This document shows, piece after piece, positions 1-14,500 of a stretch of DNA of 64,000 nucleotides. Below the pieces are notes generated by a model that had not been told where the DNA came from, searched no databases, and was given only the letters and a program-made list of their open reading frames with translations. Numbering within the stretch: the stretch's first letter is position 1; each line of letters begins with the position of its first letter. Made by a program: the position numbers and the translations under genes. Source of the DNA: Hyalella azteca (Eukaryota; Arthropoda; Malacostraca; Amphipoda; Hyalellidae). The DNA lies in assembly GCF_000764305.2 (NCBI RefSeq), contig NW_025947685.1, positions 124,001 to 188,000 on the forward strand. The letters are read 5' to 3'.

Positions 1-3000
1 CAAGGCCCTGTTCGTTAACAAAACGCACTCTAATGACGCCCTTGAGAGCGTTTGGAGAAAGGGTATTGAGCTGACGATATCCGTCCTCGACTAGACGTGA
101 TCTGTAGACTGTAATCAAAGTGAAGGGGTGTGGTGATGCTAATGCCAGAGTTGCTTTCTGAGCAGACACGTTCGCACGAAACAGTAACACACGCTCCGCA
201 TGAGGTATAACATGAGGCAAAGTTTGCAGTATAACCTGTTCGACAATGTTGCCGTTCATCAAATTGTCTTTGAAAGTTGAGAGTTTGAGCTCGGGTATGA
301 GCCAAGTATTTTCAGACGGAACGAAAGGACGCCGAGAATTGCGACGAAAGAGTAATGTAAGGAGAGACAAAGCTGCCGAAAATAAAGGGCATGACCAAAC
401 ATGACGGCAGTCAACCAGCCTTTGGTCTATGAGTTTGTAGCACAAAGCGTTCAAAAAACAGACAATGGCGGTGAAATCTGAGATAGTGAATGGTTTCTGC
501 TGCTCATACATCTCTAGGTCATCTAGAACGGTTACCAAATGAGCAGTGGCATCGCAAAACAAAATAAGCATGTGAAATTCTGGGCTTGTTGGCTTACTAG
601 CTACAGCAAGATGCTCAAGAAACGTCTTGAGTCCACAATTATTCCCAAGAGACTGCAACAGCCACCATAGCTGCACCACTACGCCGCTTTTATAGCAAAG
701 CCCAGTAAGTACATCCATCCTGAGCTGCGTCAAAGTATGCATGGCGAGCTGGTAGAGGGAACAGGTGACGGCCACGCGCTGAACGCCAGGGCAACTCAAC
801 TTGTTGGCAGCACCATTCTTTGCTGATCTGCTGCTCGCATTGAGAGACAAACGTTTGTCCAGAATACGCCGCAACGACCAAGGACGAGAACCAGTCCGGC
901 TGGGGGTGCTTACATTTGAATTGCTTCGATCTCCACCACCCATGACCTCGTGTGGCGGCAGGAGAGGAGGTAACGCCGCAAACAGCGAGTTAAGTAGTGG
1001 TTGTGACCACAGCAAATGCAGTTGAGGCCTCACGAACTCGAGGCTCTCTTGCAGAAAATGGTCAAGCTGCTGAGCAAACCAACCCAACACTGGGTGCCAC
1101 TGGCTCGAAGTGGCGCCACCACTGCATCCGCTGAACTTGGCTCCATGTTGTCCCTGCTTGCAGCTAACATACTCACCACTTTTTTCCAATAAGCGACGTA
1201 CAATTGAAATGAATTTGTTCATAACTTCTTCGAAATGAGAAGAAGCTTCGCCACTCAGAGAATTAGACTTGGATGCTTCATTGTGAGCCGAGACATAATG
1301 ATGAGCCAAGTGCACCAAGTTCGCGAGTAGACAGAGAGCGTAAGAAGCTTCCAAGGTGTGAAAAACGATGCGCAATTGCTGTTCGTTGTGAAGGTATGCA
1401 ATGCAGTGCTCAAAGATGCGCTTCTTCTCCAGCAACTGAATGCTCTGGGAGGAAAGATTGATGTAAAAATACAAGAATAAATAAACATCAAGTTATACAT
1501 ACAATCATATGAACTACATGCGCCCATGGACGAATGTGGTTACAAGTGAACTCGACAAAACGAACTCAGAAGAAACTTCACCATTTTCTGTGCAGCCAGA
1601 GTGGATCATAGTGGCAGAAGATAGTAATCTCAAATGATTGAATTCACGATGAATCAAATGATTAAATTCATTATGAATCAAATGATCAAATTCATTATGA
1701 ATCAAATGATCAAATTTATTATGAATCAAATGATCACATTCATTATGAATCAAATGATCACATTCATTATGTATCAAATGATCAAAAACCAACGATCAAA
1801 TCTAATCTCACTACTCCTGTGCGGCAAAAAAACAGTTCCTCTAATTAAACAAAATCATATTAGTGTCTATCATGATGGTACAAAGTCAAAAATTCTGGGT
1901 CAAGGGAAAAATTTGGAAATTTTCTTTCATTCCAGAGAGTATTGTTAAAAGACTTAACATGTTAGTGTAGAGATTAATCTTGAAATTTCCTGTTTTTCAA
2001 AACATCATGGTGCATCAATTTCAATTGCAATAATTTTTAATTGCGATATTAATGCATTAATATTAATTTTTTATAAAAATATCAGTACTTATATTTATAC
2101 GTTAAGTACCTCAGGAACCATGCTTGAGAGATGACGTATCACGGCAGGCACACTTAGGAACTGCAGTATAAATTGTGACAGAAGCTCAACATCTCCGGAC
2201 TCTTTAGACGGGCCGTTTGAGTTGAGACCACTTGTGCCAGGCTTCATAGTAGTGTTGGTGACTTGACTACATAGCTGGGATATAGCAAGGCTATCAGGCA
2301 GCGGTCGCAATGCCAGAGTGAGCACCGCGCCCAAAGATGCTGGTCTCAACACTGGCTTGCTCCGGCACAAGCCCCTCAGAAGCACTTGCTGGAAATCATT
2401 TAACGCTCATTGTTATCAGTGGGACGATGCATGCATAACGGTAACCAAAAGTTGAAAATTTCTAATATTCAAGTGAATAGAAATATTATCTATCGTCACT
2501 AAAATATTAAACTTTACCTTAGAATCAAAGAAATCTGTATCAAATTATTTCAATTGATGACATTAGAGTTACCCACAAATGTACAATAAGATACTATGCT
2601 ACCAAGTCTATAAGAGAATAACATTATCATCATTGTTGAATGTCCAGGGTGCTACTAGCAGTAAAATAAGCAGCAAACTTAGCAACTTGACTGGTCAAAT
2701 GGTATACTAAAGATATAATGAATGTTAAAGTCAACCAAAATTTGGAAGATCGATAATGAAGTAACTTCATTTGGCTTCACCTTGAGAGTGGAGTACAGAC
2801 TAGAAGTGACAAGGTGCTGTAAAAAGTTTTGAGTGAGCTTGTTGAGAGGTGGCACTAGAGGTGATGGTGTTGGAGGCCATGTCAGCGTTGCAGTGAGATC
2901 CAAGAGTAAGTGGAGCAATACCGACAACATGCGACTCTCACTGCTCACTTCCCCACTCAAATGCTCAAGGGAGAGGCATGACAGTTCCAGGACCTGGAAA

Positions 3001-4270
3001 TAATTTAATTATTTCAGGGAGTTATTGCAAGAATTTACTAGTTTATGATACTAACTTGCAACAGAAATTTTCTTGTCCTAGCACTAATAGTAACATAGCT
3101 TAAAAATTTAGTTAAGGAGAGAATAGTGCTTTGAAGCTTACATTGGCTCTCACCTCAGCATAAATTTAAATATTACTAATTATGCACATTGAATACATTA
3201 ATATTAGACCTGCTTCATGTGTCGGATCCAAGCAAGAGTGTTGTCTTTGCTCAATGCACAAGCAACACAGCGCCGCTGAAAATTTGTGCTACGTAGGCTG
3301 GCAACTAAATATCTGTAGAAACAATGGGTGGGTACAGTCATCAATAAATAATTAATTCATATTGAAACAATATTTTGGATGTTTGATGTTTCCTTTCCAC
3401 ATGCTATGGTAAAAAGATTGTGACAGGTCAGTCATTTGAAGATTACGTTTATAATTTAGAACAACATAGCTGATTGTTTCTTGTAGTTTAGAGTTCAGGA
3501 AACATTGTTCAAAAGTAAAGTGAAGATAAATTAGAATTAATTTGAGAATTAGTAACATCAGCATCAAATACAAAATTAAAATTATAGAGAATTTGTTATT
3601 GACCTTACTGTATTAAAAAAAATACCTGCAGTAATTGTGGAGCCGGAATTCATCCTGCTTGGAATTGTAGTGTCTGATGAGAGGGGAAGCAACAGTGAAA
3701 GCTTGCAGTGGAAGTGGAAGTTCAACATCTGTGCCTGTGCTGCAGCTGCTGAAGCTTCCAAGTACTGAGTCAAAATCACCCCTAAAAATCATTTTAAAGT
3801 GAGTAAAAAGGCATACAAATAAATTCATGTAACAAATTTCATAGCCTGATTACAAGATGAAGAAGCCTGTAGAGATTGAATTTCTAAATAGTTTGAGAAA
3901 AAAATCAAATACTGTGAAAATGATAATTATGTAAAGTGGCTAAATCCTTTGGTGCCTATAATCAAGCCTAGAAGCTCTATCTTGGATTTAATACACGTTC
4001 TTAGTAGCTGAATGTTTTTTCTTATATTTTACTGAAAATTTTAATTAATCAAATTTACTTAAGAACAGAGCAAATATTTTCAACATTAAATTGCATGAAT
4101 TTTACTTACCTCACTTTCCTCAGGAACTTCTTGCGCGTTATGAAGCCACGTACTGTGGCTTGTACTAAGACAGCAGCAGCTTCTCTCTGGCGTGCAGCAG
4201 CTCTTTCTTCACGAGCTTCTCGAGCAGCTGACACCAACTGCTCACCTCCACCACAAGATCCACCAAACAT
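1..4270 (-). CDS. UBE3B: UBE3B HECT-type E3 ubiquitin ligase, 5' part, six exons, runs off the left edge
   Basis: Exons in transcript order: 4270-4110 (ATG at 4270), 3781-3626, 3312-3210, 2993-2781, 2388-2110 and 1444-1. All junctions are GT-AG and phases agree, giving about 785 codons. The first exon starts MFGGSC and carries a basic N-terminal helix plus an IQ-like motif (VLVQATVRGFITRKKFLRKV), the calmodulin-binding type expected at the UBE3B N-terminus. Further landmarks are LLRGLCRSKP, LSVPAVIRHLSS, QWHPVLGWFAQQ, LILFCDATAHLVTVLDDLE, TLPHVIPHAERVLLFR and RSRLVEDGYRQL. The last visible residues (ALKGVIRVRFVNEQGL) are the start of the HECT fold; the catalytic cysteine lies outside the window. 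The order and spacing fit UBE3B (about 1070 residues in human), not UBE3C. Family role: cytosolic or mitochondria-associated ligase that takes ubiquitin from an E2 as a thioester. The large last exon, over 1.4 kb, is uninterrupted. The 5' UTR exon and promoter were not identified. Confidence 0.93.
1550..1800. repeat. 25-bp minisatellite in a UBE3B intron
   Basis: About seven imperfect copies of a 25-base unit built on AATGATCAAATTCATTATG run from about 1634 to 1792, between UBE3B exons 2388-2110 and 1444-1. It makes spurious open frames on both strands. It does not touch either splice site. Confidence 0.85.
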
Positions 4271-4582
4271 AACTAATTGAGTTAAAAAATATATCCGCAG
4301 GAACTTTTAGTTGCACAGTGAGGCAGACATGTCAGAGCTTGGGAATTTTGCCTTCTAAATTGTCAGGACATTGATAACAGAGAGATAAAAAAACAAGAAA
4401 ACTTAAAAGAAATTTCTTACAGGAATAATTAAAATCATTAAAATTTTCTGTAAGTAGGAATACAATTATATAGAAAAAATGATCAAATAGTTTCACTATA
4501 CCATCAAACAGGGCAATAAGGGATGGTTTTGAGCATTTTTTGTTAATAACTTCTTACCATGAAACATTTCATAAACAAGTTT

Positions 4583-4832
4583 GGGGTGGCCCAGTGGTTA
4601 CAGTCAGAGCACCAAGATTGGCACAGAGTGGCGCTGGTTCAATCACAGCTCTGTGCGCCAGTATCTGGTCAGAATCAGCAAGGTAGCCAGGCAGTTAAGC
4701 ACAGCAGAATTGTAGCAGTGTGTTGCGAGTTTGAGACCGCAACATGCTGTGAATGTTCTGCAATGTTAAGAATTGGCAACAGGACTATGGCCTACTAAAC
4801 GCTGAAACCGCTATTATTCTTATTATATTAAA
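4583..4832 (+). mobile_element. tRNA-derived SINE
   Basis: A tRNA-like head has an A box (TGGCCCAGTGG at 4587-4597) and a B box (GGTTCAATC at 4636-4644). A body follows, with a tail containing AAGAATTGGCAACAGGAC and an A/T-rich end of TATTATT type near 4812-4830. The same tail module recurs at 14425, 24160 and 25540 and at the 3' end of the LINE at 5160. It lies about 300 bases upstream of the UBE3B start. Confidence 0.75.
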
Positions 4833-5149
4833 TACACTTGGGCTCATTTTGACGCTCTTTGCAAGGGCTATCAAATTGCATCTCTAAAAAATTCCATATG
4901 CTATTTGTAAGATGCCAGCCGCAAAATAAAAGTGTCCCACATCAACCCCTGGGAATGTGGTAATCTGGGACACCTGAAATAAAACTCAATTTTAACACCT
5001 TTGAAGCATGCAAAGTGTACTCATCCATTACTAACAGTACTCAGAAGTCCTCTTCCTTTGTAGATGAAGTAGATGTAGAATAAATGAAATTTTCTGTGAT
5101 TTTTACTTGTTTTTCCTTTATTAGAATAGAACAGAAGTGTCAGTATTGA

Positions 5150-5831
5150 AGAAATAGGCCCATGGCCTGTTGCCGATTCTTGAACTTTTCGTGACTTGAT
5201 TCACAAGGGATCTGGCCTTTGGAACCCGATCTTTCCATATCTGACGATTGATTGAGATAGCTGCTGGACTTATTGCCTGGTCCTAATTTGCTAGGCATTT
5301 TAAGACTGAACATATGCTCCTGCTTCGTCTAGTCTGTTTTTGAAGATGTTCATACTCGGAGCGTCAACGATGCTATCAGGGAGGCTGTTACATATGTCGG
5401 TGACTCAAAGCAAAAAGAAATGTTGTCGCAAGGATGTGTTCCAACGCTGTTTTTTAGTTTACAGTCATGGTCCCTGGTGTTGGTTCTTGTTTAAATTCTA
5501 GTAATCCTTCTGGGACCTTGTATAAGCCATGAGTACACTTCACGAGCTTCTTTTAAGTTTTTTAAAAATATATCCGCTTTTAAGTTTTCTTGTTTTTTTA
5601 TCTCTCTGTTATCAATGTCCTGACAATTTAGAAGGCAAAATATACTTCAATGAGGTCCCCACGCAGACGTCGATAATGGAGGCTTGGAAGCTTCATAATA
5701 TTTAATCTTTCCTCATAGGACTTGCCTTTCAAGCCTGGAACTATCCTTGTTGCGCGTCTTTGAACACTCTCTACTAAATTTCTGTCCTTTTCAAATTTAT
5801 TATTGATATGATATTTACCAAATCCATGCAT
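5150..5831 (-). mobile_element. CR1-like LINE, 3' end of ORF2 (decayed)
   Basis: Minus-strand translation gives SVQRRATRIVPGLKGKSYEE followed by LPSLHYRRLRGDLIEVY. This is the conserved segment after the reverse transcriptase in CR1/Jockey-type LINEs. Downstream pieces in shifting frames (ICNSLPDSIVDAPSMNIFKN) continue the C-terminus to about 5160, so the copy carries frameshifts. Its 3' terminal sequence, GAATCGGCAACAGGCC, is shared with SINEs in this window. Confidence 0.8.
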
Positions 5832-6009
5832 TACCGTATTATTGATGTGATATTACCATATCCATGAACACGCCATCGTGCATTTACAACAACCTTGTCC
5901 ACTGCAAGCTTCATATAAGCTACCATGTAGCATTTCTTCTGTATCTGTAAGCTTACAGAATGGCTTGTAATTTCACACCATTTTAATTGGGTCAAGTGAA
6001 TTCACTATA

Positions 6010-6160
6010 ACAAAAAAATATAACTTAGTACTCACTGCAGTGAGTGACAGAGTGCATTTTCTCATTGACGAAAACATGAAGTCACAGACGGACAGACAGA
6101 CAGATAGACATGGCAAGCACAATAGAGCATTTTTTCCATAAATGAGAAAATGCACTAAAA
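6010..6160. mobile_element. Short interspersed DNA element with GTGCATTTTCTCAT inverted ends
   Basis: A block with inverted ends AGTGCATTTTCTCAT and ATGAGAAAATGCACT and an internal GACAGACA run is followed by a conserved flank ACTCACTGCAGTGAGT. A similar block lies in opposite orientation at about 53622-53770. The two-copy comparison is by eye. Confidence 0.6.
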
Positions 6161-6199
6161 AGATCATAAATAAATAACTGAAACAGAAAGGAACATTTT

Positions 6200-7500
6200 A
6201 GTGACAACCATCATATTTTTTGAAGAAATAAATCATAGTTTAGGCTAATTACTTTTCATTCTATGTTGCCCAGTGCACAATTCTATTGATGTCATTCTAT
6301 GCACAATTTTGTGATGACTGATGCATTAATTTTTTGTTAAGTGAATTTTTTTTACTGAGCAAGGTAAATGTTATCAAAATTTTTTGTTGATTGTTTTTTT
6401 TTTTTTGCTTAACTGGAGATTTTGCAAACTGAGGTTCTACTGTAAATGCATTTTTAGGGGAGTCACTTATTATCCCAGGGGGTGTCCCTTATTACCCCGT
6501 CATGTGGAAATGGCCACCATTTTTTTAGGAATGAGATATGCAAATTCAGTTAATCACATTTGTAAGCCCACACATGTGTGCAACTTTTATGCAGGTAAAA
6601 TTTTTTAATAAGGCATTTTTTTTGCTACAGACCTTAGCAGAGGTACTTTTCCAAAATCTCACTTTTCACACTTTTTTCAGGGATTTTTTACAAGTAGTAA
6701 ACAAATGATTTCTTAATTTGCTTTATGATGCATAGATATTAAAAATGCCAAATTTTACGTCATCATTTTTAGTTATGCAAGGTTTTGATTAGTTTAGCTG
6801 CTACAACGTTTCTACGAAATGTGGACAAATGTCCCGATTTATCCCGTTTGATGGTAATTTAATAAAATAAGCAATTTTGTATTCATCTGAAACTGTCTGC
6901 TGATCAGGCATCAAAATGAATAGCTGCTCAAAACTAAAGTAGTGAGTCAAACCATCCCATCACAATCACCTTAAAATGGAAAAAACTTTCATGATCAAGC
7001 TAAATTGACAGCCTGCACATAATCAGCACATTTGTTTTGTAACCATTGTAGGTTTTCTTTTAGGACTGTAGGAGGTTAGCCCGGTCCAAGCAGTCCAACT
7101 GTAATACTACACTGTACATTTTTTTGGTCAAACATTTCACATTTTGATTCAGGACCTCTTCCCATTTTGTTAAGCCTTTTTTATTTTGTTTCTAGAACTA
7201 TTCACAATCCTTTAACAATTTACAATGATAAAAATTCAATCAAAATTGTTTTCTAATTTCACCTCCAGGATTTGAAATGTGTTTTGAACTTTTTAATTTC
7301 TATTATTGTTTCATTGTTGGATTGTTGCTGGCGCGTAGTGCGGTGTTTTGAGAGTGACGTAAAGCAAGCAGAACTTGAGTTGCCGGTTGTGCATACGGTG
7401 ATTTTCTTATAGCCATTCATTTCTTGCTACATCCTCAAAGTGTTGGAATATACCGCTTTTACCCTGTTCTGAAATCTGAATAGACATTCTTTAAAAAATA
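6200..7500. other. AT-rich intergenic stretch, no gene recognised
   Basis: I see no exon, RNA gene or element boundary here. The composition is AT-rich with T runs near 6395 and 6610. Confidence 0.5.
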
Positions 7501-8559
7501 GCAGCAAAGAGGACATATTTTGAAATCTGAAGAGACATTCTTAAAAAAATTCATCCAAAAAACCTCTTGCCTCTTGGGTGGCCCCATGTCTTGCCCCTGG
7601 CAGGTGCCAAGAAAGAATGTGAGTATTCTTGTGTCAAGTTGTGTGTTGCAAAGCCTGCTGACATTATGCTCTTTGCACACATTCAGTAGAGAAATTCTTA
7701 GTCTTATTAGCTGTTCAGATTGTAAATATTCATGTTTTTTCAAGAGCAAGATGAAGAGACATGTGCTCTATAAAGATTCACATTCACCTGAGAGAGACTA
7801 GAGGCTAGTAGAAGGACCACTTAGGCTCTCCGCTCTTAGCTGCTCCGAGCCTCCGTCTGGCCTGCTCGGGATGTGATTATTCCTGTCGATCCTGTGTTGC
7901 AAAGATTAAAGAGAGATATGAAGAGGAGACGTGTTCTTTGTAAACATTATCGAAGAAATCTTTCAGCTGCCGAAGTGCAAATGTACATACGTCAAGAAAA
8001 GAAGCCTCAAGGTCAAGGGACACATTACAGCAAAACATTACTAAGGAGACTCGTCGGGCGTCGCATCGGCTGTTTGGCATGGCACGTATATATAAACGTA
8101 AGTAAACAAGGCCCACTTCGTATTATTCGTCGGCTCCTTGACCGGAGTACCCGCGTTAGTGCTCCACTTTGAGAGCCTATTGACCACATTCTCACGATAG
8201 GGTCTGGAGTCATCATGCCATAGTTGAGAGCTGAAAATGCTGAAGACGTTGAACGGTTGAAGTCGCTTAAGTGGCGAACGAATGATCAATGAAATTCCGC
8301 GGCTGAATGAATTCCGCGAATTTAGCAAAGAGTAAAGGAACAGTTTTGATAATCCTATGTTGAAAAATTAAGCACTGAAACTAAACATATTTCCTGTCTG
8401 CGACTCTGCGTTTTACAAAAAATTCAAAAATTAGCAAATAAAAAATGCTTAAAACGAGACTATACTCATTTTCACAGGATTAAACTTATTGACTCATCGT
8501 AGTTTGAAGCTTCGAATCTTATGACTACAAAATCATCTAATACAGATGCTGCTGAATGT

Positions 8560-9150
8560 TTAAATAGGGTGAATAAAGCAATTGTTAATCTAAATTACCA
8601 CTTAGCACTCAACATTATCATTTAGCACTTGCCAATAGTGCTTACAGCAATAACGACCGCGTCTAGTGTCGAAGTTTCAACGCTTATATCATAAAAAAAA
8701 TATCCAATCCAGAGAGTGTAAAGAAATGAAATAAGGTGAATCAATCACTCACTCGATGCAAATTACCACTCCGCACTCAACAATAACATTTAGCAATCGT
8801 TAATAGTGCAATGCCGTCAGCAGCAATGATAGCGTACGGTTTAAGAGCGTTGAACAAATTTTGAGTTACAAGCATTGAACCTTTCAAACCGTATGTCGTT
8901 TTGCTTTGAGCACTATTGGCTAGTGCTAAATGTTATTGTCTAGTGCGCAGTGATGATTTACATTTAATAAGTGATTTGTTCATTTTATTTTACCATTCCG
9001 CAGTTTATGGAAATATTTTCCGAGGTTAAACGTTGAACCAGTTAAACCGTACAATGTTGTATTGCTTTAAGCACTTTTGGCGAGTGATAAATGTTATTGA
9101 CGAGTGCGGGGTGGTGATTTACTTTGATAGGTGCTTGATCCTCCTTATTT
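8560..9150. repeat. Cluster of four related ~60-bp blocks in two orientations
   Basis: Two blocks containing GCACTCAACA and ATTTAGCA (about 8600-8660 and 8755-8815) are matched by two opposite-orientation blocks containing GCACT, GTGCTAAATGTTATTG and GTGATGATTTAC (about 8905-8970 and 9060-9130). The arrangement is an inverted pair of direct repeats. No transposase frame was seen. Confidence 0.6.
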
Positions 9151-11300
9151 TAACATTCCGCTTTCTCTGAGTTGAATGTTTTCTGAGCTATAAGCGTTGA
9201 ACTTGTGAAATCTCATGCGATCGTCGAGTTTCACTATAAATGACGTGACATAAGATCGTTAAACATTTTTAAGCAGACAATGAGCATATCTGTTTCAAAC
9301 GTTATGGTTCAAGTTTTTAAATTCAATATAATATAAAAGGTTGTGATTCTCTTGAGATATATAGTTATATTCTAATACAGCGCCAGCTTCTAAAATTACG
9401 GAATCACCATTCTCTCCGCCGCGTTTGACCGATCCATTGTTCGCCACGTGTTCTGCTCTTCAACTTTCCAAGTGTGGCCCCTCACGAAAAATTCTGTTTG
9501 GAGTTGATTCATTGCAAACAACTGGGAAGTATGATGTATAAAATTAAATAAATATAGCAAGATCGAGCATGAAACTGTTAATGACAATTTACTTCATAAT
9601 ATATGTGCCACCTTGCGAGTTTAACGGGCCGTAGGAAATTTTTTTAACTCTATCTTTTTGTAATATTATAGACTGTTTTGTGTCATGAAATAGATAAATT
9701 GTGCACAAAAGTGTCCTCGAGTCATGATCATAAGGCAATAGTAATTGTTTCAAGTCCTCCGAGGCAAATCAAAGTGTGCTGCAGTCACTCGAGGTTCTAC
9801 TGGCATTAAATGTCCAGAGTCAAATTTATACGAAAATTATAAAACGAGTCTCAGGACTAAATACTCATTAAAACTGTTGGATTTTGAGGGAAATTAAGTT
9901 GGCCGCTGCATTAACGGAAGTCCTGGTGCGTCATTCCTAGAATGCGAGTCTCTCTCCCTCTGGAATACTTTCAATTATGCTTGCTTTTAAAGGGCAAGAT
10001 AGGGAGGCTCTGTGGTTATTGCTCCGAGTACCGAAATGGGACCAGCGAGAGATGGATGAAGCATAAGGCACCAATTGGAAGCATTCAGACGACGCACATT
10101 GATAGCATAAAGCCTGTGACATTACTTGGAGACTACGACAACGCTCTTTGGATACTTAGTGAATAATAAAGTGAAGCAATTCAGATACTGTATCTCTCAA
10201 TGGTATCAAAGTAGTAGCAAGCAAGGCGGTGTAAACAGCGTTGTAGTGACTAGAATTTTGGTGAACGGCACTTCAAAGAGTATGTCCCTGGGAGAAATTA
10301 CGCTGGGGTGGAAACGTCAGGGCGGAGACCACACCGGGTGACAAGTTTATGTCGATACGTTGGACCAGGTTATAATACGCGACATTCCACAGTTCTCATT
10401 ATTATTATTATTATGACAATAATGCTAAACAGCTAATTGCTGATGAAATAAGTAAGACAGATTGACGAACGACTAAGTTCATATCATCGGCATGAGTTCG
10501 AATCGAACGGGACACTGTAGACGAACGTCAATACAATATGGAGCAATGCTAGAGGTCTCAACTCGGTGCGCAGGTCATAGATTAAATCAGAACCTAATTT
10601 GAAACTTGAAAGTTCATACTTAAGCGATTCAGTAGTTATATCTCGACATTCAGCGGAATTTTGATCCTCGATTTCGAACACAATCAACCCCATATGCATT
10701 CAATATAATTACAGAGTAAAAATGTCCCTGGGTGTATAAGAACTACTGTGAATCAAAGAACAACATAAAAATTTAAACAAACACAAAGCCTGATAGAAAT
10801 TAAGAATCTCCCATTCAGTCCCATAATAGGCAGTCACAGACGCCTCAAATTCTAGCCTGCACGATCAGATAACATGTGTAAGAGCCTCAACGGGGAGTTA
10901 CAGAGCTCTATTTAGCATTGGCACTAAGCAGACTAAGTTACTAAGGCTTATGTTAAATACTTTACGATTACTACATCAATCAGCAAAACATAAGACATAG
11001 ATTATTGAAGCGAATTTGACCAGATACCGTGGATATGACGTCTGATTGATTTAGACAATGTAATGCATAATGGCTTGAAATATTGGAACCAAATTGGGCG
11101 CCGGCTTTCAGTACTAAATTTAATACCCGATCAATACCCATCAGGTAGGTAGAAGATTTTTTGAAATACGGACCTTTGAAGTGTAGAAGATTGTTCAATA
11201 CGTGTTAAAAATAATACAAAATAACTTAAATAAGAAAATTTAAAGGCTGAAGTGATCGGATCGTTATATTTAGATGGAGGCTTTCCTAAGACCTAAAACT
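9150..11300. other. Intergenic stretch, no gene recognised
   Basis: Only short open frames without family resemblance are present. A small (TTA)n run lies at about 10397. This is the region downstream of UBE2E and upstream of UBE3B, both on the minus strand. Confidence 0.4.
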
Positions 11301-11314
11301 ATGCGCAGATTTCT

Positions 11315-11320
11315 TTTATT
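11315..11320 (-). terminator. Candidate polyadenylation signal of UBE2E
   Basis: AATAAA reads on the minus strand at 11320-11315, about 160 bases past the UBE2E stop codon. It is the first such hexamer after the stop. Cleavage-site evidence is not visible from sequence. Confidence 0.45.
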
Positions 11321-11479
11321 AAAGACGTACTACCATGATATGAAGTAGCGGACTATGCATCACACAAACTAAAAACAAAATAAACCATCGAGATTTAAAA
11401 GTATTTTGCCACCAAATCCAACTTTTTAGGAGTTATGGAATATTGGCAAATAGTAAACTAAGTGCAAGATGTTAATTGA

Positions 11480-12935
<1,456 letters not shown>

Positions 12936-13476
12936 CAATACCTGCACATTGAGTATTTAATCATTGTCTTACTGCTGCTTGTCAAAGCATCGAGATATGT
13001 ATTTCAGACAAAATTTAAAAATTCACAAGTGCCAGTCACAATTACAACAAAACATTTTATGCTTATAGACATTTTCAATGCAATTAAAGGTGGCATCTCA
13101 ATTTGCAATTGAATAAAATAGGAGAGATTCTAAAGAACAAAAATACATAATATTCAACAATGCTGAAGATTAAGCACTACTTTAGCACTAGCTTTGAGCT
13201 GAAAGAGATCCTAGTTATTATGTTCAATTTATCAACCCTTTCACGGGCAAGTTACCATTTATGGTCACTTGAAATCGCCTCACAAAGAGACCCACCACAA
13301 CTTCCTGTTAGTGTTTGAGGCTTCCTTATCATGCTTCAGTCAATCACATATATATTATCTGACCATCGTTCCATCCATAGTATCAACACCTGTCATACCC
13401 AAAAATTAAAATATGAGCATTTAAAGGAAGGTTTTGACTCAAACAATGATATTGACCCTCTTTCTGCATTTCTTCA

Positions 13477-13996
13477 AAAGGCGGATGTATCAATATATAT
13501 TTAATTATTTAAGGTAATTTGATTCAATTTAATAAAACTAAATTGTTATGTCAATATTTTTTTTTATTTCCATGAAGTAAATTTTAATTTTAAAGAAAAT
13601 ATTTTGTGTAGTGACCATATTTAATAAATTCTTCAAGTGCAATTTAAACATTCAATAGGCAAATTTTTTAAATTACATATGATTAAATATTTTGTATAAT
13701 AGTTCTTAATTTCCTGAACTGGTTTTGGAAATTTTATTCAAAAGGCGGATGTATCAATATATATTTAATTATTTAAGGTAACTTGATTCAATTCAATAAA
13801 ACTAAATTGTTATGTTAATATTTTTTTTATTTCCATAAAGTAAATTTTAATTTTAAAGAAAATATTTTGTGTAGTGACCATATTTAATAAATTCTTCAAG
13901 TGCAATTTAAACCTTCAATAGGCAAAATTTTTTAAATTACATATGATTAAATATTCTGTTTCTTACTTTCTTGAACTGGTTTTGGAAATTTTAATT
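13477..13996. repeat. Direct tandem duplication of ~260 bp
   Basis: Two copies begin AAAAGGCGGATGTATCAATA, at about 13477 and 13738. Both run through TAGTGACCATATTTAATAAA to CTGAACTGGTTTTGGAAATT. They differ by a few substitutions and small indels, so the duplication is fairly recent. It lies upstream of the UBE2E start, probably in its 5' intron. Confidence 0.85.
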
Positions 13997-14424
13997 TCTG
14001 AATATTTTAATGCTTGCCTGCTAAAGGGTTATATACCTTCTGGTAACTTGAAAAAACACCTACTAAGACTGGAATCCAACTAAAATTTTTTTTAAATCAA
14101 GTGAAGAATGGGCTAGATTTTTTGCACTGATTGGACAAAATGTTTAGAAAAAAATTTAAGCTGCCTGGAGAGATAGGCATGTGAAGAAATTTTGAATCTA
14201 ATGATGATGGATGGTGAAGCAAATGAGAAGTCTAGAGATGTGGAAGGTGATCTTGGATGAGAATGAGATTGTAATGACAATAAGAATAAGGAATGCTTAG
14301 AAAGCAATGAAAGTGATCCTGGTGGGAGGAGTAATTGATGACAAGTCCAAGGGGAAAAAAGGCCATTTGGATAATATTTAAAAATGACATATGGACAAGG
14401 TAAAGTCAAGAAAGTCAAGAAAAG

Positions 14425-14500
14425 TACAAGAATCGGTGACAGGCCTATCCAGGCCTATTCTTTAATGCCGAAGATACTATACTATACTAATGTAAATAAG
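14425..14500 (+). mobile_element. SINE 3'-tail fragment
   Basis: GAATCGGTGACAGGCC followed by AGGCCTATTCTTTAATGCC and a TATACTATAC end matches the tail of the SINE/LINE family in this window. No tRNA-like head is present. Confidence 0.6.

Noticed and set aside
4583..4665. Functional tRNA gene
   Set aside because: A and B boxes are present but the acceptor and anticodon stems do not pair convincingly and the sequence continues into a SINE body and tail.
7873..8172. Plus-strand frame starting MIIPVDPVLQRLKRDMKRRR
   Set aside because: Basic and open, but no family landmark or splice context, with overlapping open frames on the other strand.
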